Shown here piece after piece: positions 1 to 5,246 of a stretch of 5,246 nt of DNA; position 1 is the stretch's first letter, and the number at the start of each line of letters is the position of its first letter. A program made the position numbers and the translations under genes. Under the pieces are notes generated by a model. That model did not search any database, had not been told where the DNA came from, and saw only the letters and a program-made list of their open reading frames with translations. Origin of the DNA: Campylobacteraceae bacterium (GTDB lineage: Bacteria; Campylobacterota; Campylobacteria; Campylobacterales; Sulfurospirillaceae); NCBI GenBank assembly GCA_027013265.1, contig JALUXQ010000244.1, forward strand, positions 1 to 5,246, given 5' to 3'.

Positions 1-2
1 AA

Positions 3-74
3 AGAGCATTGACAACTTTGATAGAAGAGAAAATCATAACACTTGACGAGAGTGGAATTTGTCTAAAACAGTAG
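3..74 (+). CDS. possible C-terminal tail of an upstream gene (partial)
   Basis: One frame entering from the left edge stays open for 23 codons and ends at TAG (72-74). Its peptide reads as a plausible protein end: a short amphipathic stretch (ALTTLIEEKIITL) followed by DESGICLKQ. If real, it overlaps the TTG start of the next gene by 16 bases, which would suit translational coupling in an operon. A second frame is also open from the edge, to TGA at 44-46, but for only 14 codons. A run of 23 open codons is not rare by chance, so the call rests mainly on codon style (GAA, GAG, ATA, AGA). I do not recognise the family. Confidence 0.4.
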   Translation, partial: RALTTLIEEKIITLDESGICLKQ

Positions 75-1264
75 CTATAGTTGGAGCGGGAGCCTCTGGA
101 TTGGTTGCAGCAATAGTTGCGGCAAAAAGAGGGGCTAGAGTCAAAGTATATGAAAAAAACAGTAAAATCGGCAAAAAGATACTAGCTACTGGAAATGGCA
201 GATGCAATGTCACAAACCAGACAATCAAGACTTCAAACTATCACGGCTCAAATCCAAAATTTGTAAATATCGCCATCTACAGATTTAATACTCAGGTTTG
301 CAAAAATTTTTTTAGTGAAATAGGAATTGAGCTAGTAGAGGGACAAGAGGGAAGACTCTATCCAAAAAGCCTGCACTCTTCAAGTGTCGTTAATCTTTTA
401 ACTTATGAGTGTGAGATGTTAGGAGTTGAGTTTTTTTTAGATACTAAAGTTGAAGCCATAGAGGCTGATATCAGAGGATTTGCACTACATGTGGGAGACG
501 GCAAACTATTTTCCTCTTCTGTATTGATAGCAACAGGTGGGCTTGCTATGCCAACACTTGGTGCAAGTGCAAGTGGATATGAGTTTGCCAAAAGCTTTGG
601 ACATACGGTTGTGTCAACATTTGCTTCACTAGTTCAGCTAGAGTGCAATGAAAATCTAAAAGAGATAAGTGGTGTAAAAATCCAAGGAAATATAGAGGTC
701 TTAAGTGATAAAAGAGCCGTCGCATCTACACAAGGGGATATACTTTTTACAAACTATGGACTCTCTGGTTCAGCGATTTTAGATGTGAGCAGAGCCGTCG
801 GCAAGATTTTGCAAAACGCAGATGAAGTGGATATAAATATAGATTTATTTAGTGAGTACTCCAAAGAACAGCTCAAAACTATACTTTCAAAAAGAGCAAA
901 AAATTCAAACTCAAAATCCCTCTCTTTGTGGCTTGATGGCTTTATAAATCCAAAATTAGCAAAGTTTTTGGCAAAAAAGACAGATATAAAAAATGCCGAT
1001 GATTTAAATACAAAAGAGATAGTTCGTTTAGTCTATATGCTGAAAAATTTCAAGCTAAAAGCTGTCGGTACAAGAGGATTCAAGAGTGCAGAAGTGACAG
1101 CTGGCGGAGTAAATACAGATGAGGTAAATCCAAAAACCTTTGAATCCAAATTGCAAAGTGGATTATACTTTAGTGGAGAAGTGCTCGATATTGATGCAGA
1201 TTGCGGAGGCTACAACCTACACTGGGCATGGGCAAGCGGATATAGTGTGGGAATTTCCATATAA
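59..1264 (+). CDS. NAD(P)/FAD-dependent oxidoreductase, HI0933/YhiN/BaiN-like family
   Basis: This is a complete 401-residue cytosolic flavoprotein, a normal length for the family. Seen: an N-terminal Rossmann dinucleotide-binding motif G9-A-G11-A-S-G14 ending at the acidic E32 expected to bind the adenine ribose; the family signature KKILATGNGRCNVTN (residues 39-53); an ATGG motif (158-161) typical of FAD proteins; TAGGV (347-351); and the C-terminal FAD-closing segment with GEVLDIDADCGGYN (373-386) followed by HWAWASG. Known: the family binds FAD and includes E. coli YhiN and clostridial BaiN, but most members have no established substrate. No signal peptide or membrane segment is present. 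The start is TTG at 59-61, preceded by a weak GAGTGGA ribosome site. In-frame TGA at 44-46 rules out an earlier start, and any later one would remove the Rossmann motif. A candidate upstream gene overlaps its 5' end, so it may be downstream in an operon. The gene is intact; the fold is secure, the reaction is not. Confidence 0.93.
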   Translation: MSKTVAIVGAGASGLVAAIVAAKRGARVKVYEKNSKIGKKILATGNGRCNVTNQTIKTSNYHGSNPKFVNIAIYRFNTQVCKNFFSEIGIELVEGQEGRLYPKSLHSSSVVNLLTYECEMLGVEFFLDTKVEAIEADIRGFALHVGDGKLFSSSVLIATGGLAMPTLGASASGYEFAKSFGHTVVSTFASLVQLECNENLKEISGVKIQGNIEVLSDKRAVASTQGDILFTNYGLSGSAILDVSRAVGKILQNADEVDINIDLFSEYSKEQLKTILSKRAKNSNSKSLSLWLDGFINPKLAKFLAKKTDIKNADDLNTKEIVRLVYMLKNFKLKAVGTRGFKSAEVTAGGVNTDEVNPKTFESKLQSGLYFSGEVLDIDADCGGYNLHWAWASGYSVGISI

Positions 1265-1270
1265 TTGTTC

Positions 1271-1292
1271 GTATATTTTTATACTGTTTTTT
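1271..1292 (+). terminator. weak candidate intrinsic terminator after the oxidoreductase gene
   Basis: GTATA (1271-1275) and TATAC (1280-1284) form a 5-bp stem with a TTTT loop, followed two bases later by six T (1287-1292). It begins seven bases after the TAA of the flavoprotein gene, where a terminator would be expected. The stem has a single G-C pair and would be very weak, so it may be only part of the T-rich promoter region that follows. Confidence 0.3.
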
Positions 1293-1296
1293 ATTT

Positions 1297-1319
1297 AGTT
1301 CTGTTATAATGCCAGAACT
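1297..1319. repeat. perfect 7-bp inverted repeat around the -10 box, possible operator
   Basis: AGTTCTG (1297-1303) and CAGAACT (1313-1319) are exact reverse complements separated by nine bases that contain the TATAAT box. Neither arm extends further. The right arm is not followed by a T run, and on the other strand the following sequence is A-rich, so it does not look like a terminator in either direction. A dimeric repressor bound here would cover the -10 box and start site. Function is inferred from position only. Confidence 0.4.
1302..1310 (+). promoter_or_regulatory. extended -10 promoter for the sensor gene
   Basis: TGTTATAAT matches the extended -10 consensus TGnTATAAT exactly, with the hexamer at 1305-1310. 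No good -35 box lies 17 bp upstream (1282-1287 is TACTGT). Instead the upstream DNA is rich in T runs, as is known for housekeeping sigma-factor promoters of Campylobacterota. Transcription would start near 1316-1318, leaving a leader of only about 20 bases with a Shine-Dalgarno sequence before the TTG at 1339. The sensor is therefore likely transcribed separately from the flavoprotein gene. Confidence 0.7.
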
Positions 1320-1328
1320 TTAGCATTC

Positions 1329-1332
1329 AGGG
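1329..1332 (+). promoter_or_regulatory. Shine-Dalgarno sequence fixing the TTG start of the sensor gene
   Basis: AGGG lies six bases before the TTG at 1339-1341. In-frame TAG at 1321-1323 and the lack of any ATG, GTG or other TTG in between make this the only usable start that keeps a complete signal peptide. The next in-frame ATG (1372-1374) would fall inside the hydrophobic core. Confidence 0.65.
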
Positions 1333-1338
1333 CGTAGT

Positions 1339-4300
1339 TTGAGAATTTTTATTTTATTATTTTTATTATTTATGACTGTTTTTGCAAACGAAAAGATATC
1401 ATTGCAACTTCAGTGGTTTGACCAGTTTCAATTTGCTGGATACTATATAGCAAAAGAGAAGGGATACTATACAGATGTTGGTCTTGATGTAGATATTAAA
1501 AGATATAAATTAGGACTTGATGTTGCCAAAGAGGTGACAAGTGGTAGAGCAACTTTTGGTACAGGTAGAACATCTTTGCTTATTGATGAGAGTAAAGATA
1601 ACAATATTATCTTGATGTCTGCTATATTTCAATCTTCACCTCTAGTTTTAGTTACTAAGAAATCATCAGGTCTAAATACCATAGAAAGCTTTAGACACAA
1701 AAAAGCCGTAGTGACAGGCACAGAATACTCAGCTGGTACTTTTGCAATGCTCTCTTCTCATGGTATCTCAAAGAAAGACTTACATATACTTAAAAGTAAA
1801 AATAAAATGCAAGATTTTATAGATGGAAAGGTGGATATTATATCTGCATATACATCAAACCAAGTCTATGTTTTGAGGCAAAAAGGTATAGATATAAATA
1901 TTTTCAACCCAAAAGATTATGGGTTTGATTTTTATAGCGATTTGCTTTTTACAAGTAAAAAAGAGTATGTTCTAGAACCACAGGTGGTTATTAACTTTAA
2001 ACAGGCATCTCTTAAGGGCTGGGAGTATGCTTTTTCTCATATAGGTGAAGTTGTAAAACTAATAGAAAAAAAATATAACTCGCAACACAAAACAGAAGAG
2101 CAACTCCTTTTTGAGGCGTTAAATCTAAAAGAGTTAGCTTATAAGGGCATAGATAAACTAGGAGCCATAAATAAAAATAAATTAAAACAGATATATGATA
2201 TATATAGGATTATGGGGTTTATAAAAAGAGATATAGACTTTAATGATATGATGCTAAAAGAGGATAAATCAAAAATATACCTAAATAAACAAGAAAAATT
2301 ATGGATAAAAAAGCATTCCGTAGTCTCTTATAGCGAAGTAAACTGGAAGCCATTATCTATCATAAAAGATGGAAAAATGGGTGGGATATTTGGAGATTTT
2401 TTAGATTTAGTTGCAAAAAAGAGTGGTTTAAAATTTAGATACATACACTCCGATACTTGGAATGGTGTTATAGAAAAATTTAAAAAACAGAAAATAGATA
2501 TGATTCCCTCTAATCCACAAAATTTGGATTTGGGTCTAGTCAGTAAAGTTTACAAGATATACCCAATGGTTATAGTGACTGGTGATAAGTATAAATATGT
2601 ATCAAATTTGAAAGATTTAACCAAGAAGACTATCTCTGTACCAAAATATTATACAAGTTATCTCTATCTAAAGAAAAATTATCCAAATATAAAGTTAAAA
2701 TTAACAAAAGATATACCAGAGGCACTAACTTTAGTGGAAGATGGCAAGGCTGATGCGTTTATTGGACACATTGCGACAGCTATATACTATGTATCGGCTC
2801 TGCATTTTTCAAATTTAAAAATAGCAGGTACTACAAACTTCAAATTCAAACATAGTTACCTCGTACAGAAAAAATACCCAGAACTACTATCAATCATAAA
2901 CAAAGCATTTATGAGCATGACTTCACAAGAGAGAGCTAAGATATACTCTAAGTGGTCAAGTATGGCTATAAAAGAGACAGATTATACGATAATTTTTAAA
3001 ATTTTAATTATCGGTTTTATACTATTTTTGTTTCTTTTGTATAGAAATAAAAGATTAAAACAACATAATGAAGAGACAAAAAAATTAAAAGAGCGTTTGG
3101 AATTAGCTCTTATAGGCAACAAAGAGGGAGTATGGGATAGAGATTTGCAAAACGATGTTTTATATCTGTCTTCAAGATGGAAAGCTATACTAGGCTATAA
3201 AGATAGTGATGTGATGTATGGAGAAGATGCATGGAGAGATAGAGTCCACCCTGATGATTTGCCAAGAGCACTAAAAGATATAAAAGATCATTTGGAGGGA
3301 AAAACTGAATTTTATGAAAATGAGCATAGGATAAAACATAAAGACGGACACTGGATATGGGTGCTAGATAGAGGAAAAAAGATATTAGATGAGAACGGCA
3401 AAGTAGTCAGGATGATAGGAACGCATTCTGACATAACAGTAAAAAAAGAGATGTGGTTGAGATTAGAGCGTCAAAAGCAGATTATAGAGCAGATTCACGA
3501 TTGTGTTATTTTGACAGATTTAAAAGGCTCTATAGTGAGTTGGAACAGAGGAGCAGAAAACTTGCTCGGCTATACAAAAGATGAAGCCATAGGTTGCAAT
3601 ATAGATATATTTTATAAGGGTAGATACAGCAGGGCAGAGAATAAAGTTGTAAAAATTTTAAGGAAAAAAGAAAAACTAGATATAGAGTTAGAACTAGTTG
3701 CAAAATCTAAAAAGAAGATATGTGCAGAGTGTACCATTTCTGTTTTTAGAGATGAGAGCGGGTGTGTTAGTGGTATCGTAGGCTATGTTAGAGATATAAC
3801 TAAAAGAAAAGAGGCAGAAAGGGAACTAAAAAAACAAGAAGATATTCTTTGGCATCAAGCAAATTATGATCTATTGACTGGACTGCCAAACAGATCTTTA
3901 TTTAAAGATAGATTAAAACATAGCATAGAAAATGCAAAGAGACACGATGCTAAATTTGCACTATTGTTTCTTGATTTGGATCGGTTTAAACAGATAAACG
4001 ACTCTTTAGGACATGAAGTAGGTGATATAGTTTTAAATAAAGTTGGAAGTGTTGTAAAATCTATATTGCGCAAAGAGGATACTTTGGCAAGATTGGGTGG
4101 TGATGAATTCGTGATTGTTACAGGCAGTTTATCTAAAATTTCAGATGCAGGGTATTTAGCAGATAAAATTATAAATGCATTAAAAGAGCCAATTAATGCA
4201 GATGGGCACAATTTATACCTATCTGTCAGTATTGGAATTAGTCTGTTTCCAGATGATAGCGATGAGATGCGTAATCTTCTTAAGTTCGCAGATTCTGCCA

Positions 4301-5142
4301 TGTATAAAGCAAAGGACGAGGGTAGAGACAATTATCAATTTTATTCACCAGATATGACCAAGTTGGCTTTTGAAAGAGTTAACATGGAATCAAATCTCCG
4401 TTTAGCTATAAAAAATCAAGAGTTTATAGTCTATTATCAACCTCAGTTTGATGCGTTAAATGAAGAGATAGTTGGCATGGAAGCACTTGTTAGATGGTTA
4501 TCCCCTACTATGGGCTTGATTGCACCATCACAATTTATTCCTTTGGCGGAAGATACAGGAATGATAGTTGATATAGATAAGCTTGTGATGAAGCAGGCTA
4601 TGAAACAAATGAGTATATGGCAAAAGAAGGGGTTGAATCCTGGGACACTTTCTATGAATTTGTCTATTGGTCACCTAAATGACATCAGTTTAATAAATTT
4701 TATGCAGAAAAATATTTCCCTATATCACATAGACGCTGAAAATTTAGGGCTTGAGGTGACAGAAAGTAAAGTTATGAAAAAACCAGAAGATATGATTGAA
4801 AAATTAAAAATATTGAGTAATATGGGTATTAAGATTTCGATAGATGACTTTGGGACAGGATATTCATCTCTGTCTTATTTGAGTAGATTGCCTATTGATG
4901 TACTTAAAATTGATCAATCTTTTGTTAGACAATCTTCGGATAGTGATAACGATAATTCTATCATTAAGTCAATTATTGCACTTGGTGAAAGTTTGGATTT
5001 AATGCTCCTTGCAGAAGGAGTTGAAACGCTAGAGCAGAAAAATTTTATAGTTGAAAATGGTTGCAGGATTATCCAAGGATACTACTTTAGTAGGCCATTA
5101 AATGACAAAGATATGGAAAAATTACTTTTGGGCAAAAGATGA
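1339..5142 (+). CDS. membrane sensor with dual periplasmic binding domains, two PAS, GGDEF and EAL (cyclic-di-GMP turnover)
   Basis: Complete 1267-residue protein. Signal peptide at 1-16 (hydrophobic core, VFA before N17). NMT1/THI5-like domain at about 19-305, starting with LQLQWFDQFQFAGYY (22-36) and containing FGTGRTSLLID. SBP_bac_3-like Venus-flytrap domain at about 315-545. One transmembrane helix at about 549-568, then a charged linker. PAS at about 585-700 and 710-822, each ending in a DIT motif. GGDEF at about 838-1002: DLLTGLPNR (844-852), D879, N887, GGDEF (920-924) and the inhibitory RxxD site R911-K-E-D914. EAL at about 1017-1262: E1048-A-L, N1107, E1139-V-T-E1142, D1169-D1170, K1190, E1226 in AEGVET, and QGYYFSRP (1246-1253). 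All catalytic motifs look intact, so it may both make and degrade cyclic-di-GMP; which activity dominates cannot be read from sequence. The binding domains resemble ABC-transporter solute receptors, but no transporter genes are seen, so they probably sense. The ligand is unknown. It has its own promoter. The domain order is secure; the biological role is inferred. Confidence 0.95.
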   Translation: MRIFILLFLLFMTVFANEKISLQLQWFDQFQFAGYYIAKEKGYYTDVGLDVDIKRYKLGLDVAKEVTSGRATFGTGRTSLLIDESKDNNIILMSAIFQSSPLVLVTKKSSGLNTIESFRHKKAVVTGTEYSAGTFAMLSSHGISKKDLHILKSKNKMQDFIDGKVDIISAYTSNQVYVLRQKGIDINIFNPKDYGFDFYSDLLFTSKKEYVLEPQVVINFKQASLKGWEYAFSHIGEVVKLIEKKYNSQHKTEEQLLFEALNLKELAYKGIDKLGAINKNKLKQIYDIYRIMGFIKRDIDFNDMMLKEDKSKIYLNKQEKLWIKKHSVVSYSEVNWKPLSIIKDGKMGGIFGDFLDLVAKKSGLKFRYIHSDTWNGVIEKFKKQKIDMIPSNPQNLDLGLVSKVYKIYPMVIVTGDKYKYVSNLKDLTKKTISVPKYYTSYLYLKKNYPNIKLKLTKDIPEALTLVEDGKADAFIGHIATAIYYVSALHFSNLKIAGTTNFKFKHSYLVQKKYPELLSIINKAFMSMTSQERAKIYSKWSSMAIKETDYTIIFKILIIGFILFLFLLYRNKRLKQHNEETKKLKERLELALIGNKEGVWDRDLQNDVLYLSSRWKAILGYKDSDVMYGEDAWRDRVHPDDLPRALKDIKDHLEGKTEFYENEHRIKHKDGHWIWVLDRGKKILDENGKVVRMIGTHSDITVKKEMWLRLERQKQIIEQIHDCVILTDLKGSIVSWNRGAENLLGYTKDEAIGCNIDIFYKGRYSRAENKVVKILRKKEKLDIELELVAKSKKKICAECTISVFRDESGCVSGIVGYVRDITKRKEAERELKKQEDILWHQANYDLLTGLPNRSLFKDRLKHSIENAKRHDAKFALLFLDLDRFKQINDSLGHEVGDIVLNKVGSVVKSILRKEDTLARLGGDEFVIVTGSLSKISDAGYLADKIINALKEPINADGHNLYLSVSIGISLFPDDSDEMRNLLKFADSAMYKAKDEGRDNYQFYSPDMTKLAFERVNMESNLRLAIKNQEFIVYYQPQFDALNEEIVGMEALVRWLSPTMGLIAPSQFIPLAEDTGMIVDIDKLVMKQAMKQMSIWQKKGLNPGTLSMNLSIGHLNDISLINFMQKNISLYHIDAENLGLEVTESKVMKKPEDMIEKLKILSNMGIKISIDDFGTGYSSLSYLSRLPIDVLKIDQSFVRQSSDSDNDNSIIKSIIALGESLDLMLLAEGVETLEQKNFIVENGCRIIQGYYFSRPLNDKDMEKLLLGKR

Positions 5143-5159
5143 AATTGTAATTTTTTCGT
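5113..5159 (+). terminator. candidate 3'-end hairpin spanning the sensor stop codon
   Basis: Bases 5113-5125 can pair with 5147-5159 over 13 positions, including two G-T wobbles; the core is AAAAATTAC against GTAATTTTT. The 21-base loop holds a small hairpin, TTTT-GGGC-AAAA (5126-5137), and the TGA stop lies in the loop. The T run sits inside the right arm rather than after it, so this is not a textbook intrinsic terminator. In DNA this AT-rich such pairing could be chance. Confidence 0.3.
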
Positions 5160-5202
5160 TAAGAATTTATATATCTAATACTCTTTTTAAGTGGAATTTT
5201 TG

Positions 5203-5208
5203 TAAAAT
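5203..5208 (+). promoter_or_regulatory. candidate -10 box for the gene starting at 5228
   Basis: TAAAAT at 5203-5208 is one base from TATAAT and is preceded by T-rich DNA (CTCTTTTT, GGAATTTTTG) without a clear -35 box, the same style as the promoter at 1302-1310. It lies 19 bases before the putative ATG, implying a very short leader of about 12 bases. AT-rich DNA gives many such matches by chance. Confidence 0.4.
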
Positions 5209-5227
5209 AAAAACAAAAAGATAACCC

Positions 5228-5246
5228 ATGGAATTCACTCATTTAC
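5228..5246 (+). CDS. start of a further gene, possibly moaC (partial)
   Basis: An ATG at 5228 opens six codons, MEFTHL, before the window ends. The ribosome site is poor (AAAGATAA at 5217-5224). MoaC, which with MoaA converts GTP to cyclic pyranopterin monophosphate in molybdenum cofactor synthesis, typically begins with a short stretch containing LTH or THL, so the fragment fits. Six residues cannot establish the identity, and the reading frame beyond the edge is unseen. Confidence 0.4.

Noticed and set aside
431..438. Run of eight T in the flavoprotein gene, and a run of eight A at 2066-2073 in the sensor gene, as possible phase-variation tracts
   Set aside because: Phase-variable tracts in this bacterial group are mostly G/C runs of nine or more; these A/T runs fit the base composition and both frames are intact.
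34..591. Minus-strand open frames of 62 and 64 codons (34-228 and 403-591)
   Set aside because: Both are antisense to the conserved flavoprotein gene, one of them over its Rossmann motif, without supporting ribosome sites or recognisable products.
1339..2260. NMT1-like domain taken as an ABC transporter substrate-binding protein
   Set aside because: The frame continues without interruption into a membrane helix and signalling domains, and no permease or ATPase gene is present, so a sensor role is far more likely than transport.
3864..4331. 155-codon open frame on the minus strand inside the GGDEF region
   Set aside because: It lies wholly antisense to a strongly conserved catalytic domain, its translation shows no recognisable motif and is rich in Ser, Leu and Asn in the pattern expected of a complementary-strand shadow.
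5191..5203. Similarity between AGTGGAATTTGT at 51-62 and AAGTGGAATTTTTGT at 5189-5203, as a possible repeated regulatory site
   Set aside because: The first copy lies across a start codon and the second in an intergenic promoter region; the shared core is short and AT-rich, with different spacing.
5197..5219. Inverted repeat TTTTTGT-N9-ACAAAAA with the same arm and spacer lengths as the repeat at 1297-1319
   Set aside because: The arms are almost pure A/T runs in very AT-rich DNA, so the match and the equal spacing are likely coincidence; the arm sequences are unrelated to the first repeat.

Overview
The window is AT-rich, and its genes lean heavily on ATA for isoleucine and AGA for arginine. 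It has an extended -10 promoter in T-rich DNA with no clear -35 box, and a large one-component sensor built from periplasmic binding domains. Together these suggest a member of the Campylobacterota (a Sulfurimonas, Sulfurovum or Arcobacter-like bacterium). This assignment is inference from style and protein families; nothing in the window proves it.

Layout: (1) Positions 3-74 may be the last codons of an upstream gene that overlaps the next one. (2) Positions 59-1264 encode a complete 401-residue FAD-dependent oxidoreductase of the HI0933/YhiN/BaiN-like family, starting at TTG. (3) The 74-base gap (1265-1338) holds a weak AT hairpin with a T run, an extended -10 promoter, a perfect 7-bp inverted repeat flanking the -10 box, and a Shine-Dalgarno sequence. 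(4) Positions 1339-5142 encode a complete 1267-residue membrane protein, also starting at TTG: signal peptide, NMT1/THI5-like binding domain, SBP_bac_3-like binding domain, one transmembrane helix, two PAS domains, GGDEF and EAL. (5) The last 104 bases hold a possible 3'-end hairpin, a candidate promoter and the first six codons of a further gene, perhaps moaC.

The two complete genes do not look functionally linked. The flavoprotein is a widespread family whose physiological substrate is mostly unknown, and the sensor has its own promoter. The sensor probably couples a small periplasmic ligand, plus possibly a cytoplasmic cue through the PAS domains, to cyclic-di-GMP synthesis or breakdown. 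All catalytic motifs of both output domains, and the inhibitory I-site, are present. The most striking detail is that five of its six cysteines lie in the second PAS domain, including a CxxC. I see no CRISPR array, insertion sequence, RNA gene, phage feature or clearly undescribed multi-gene system.
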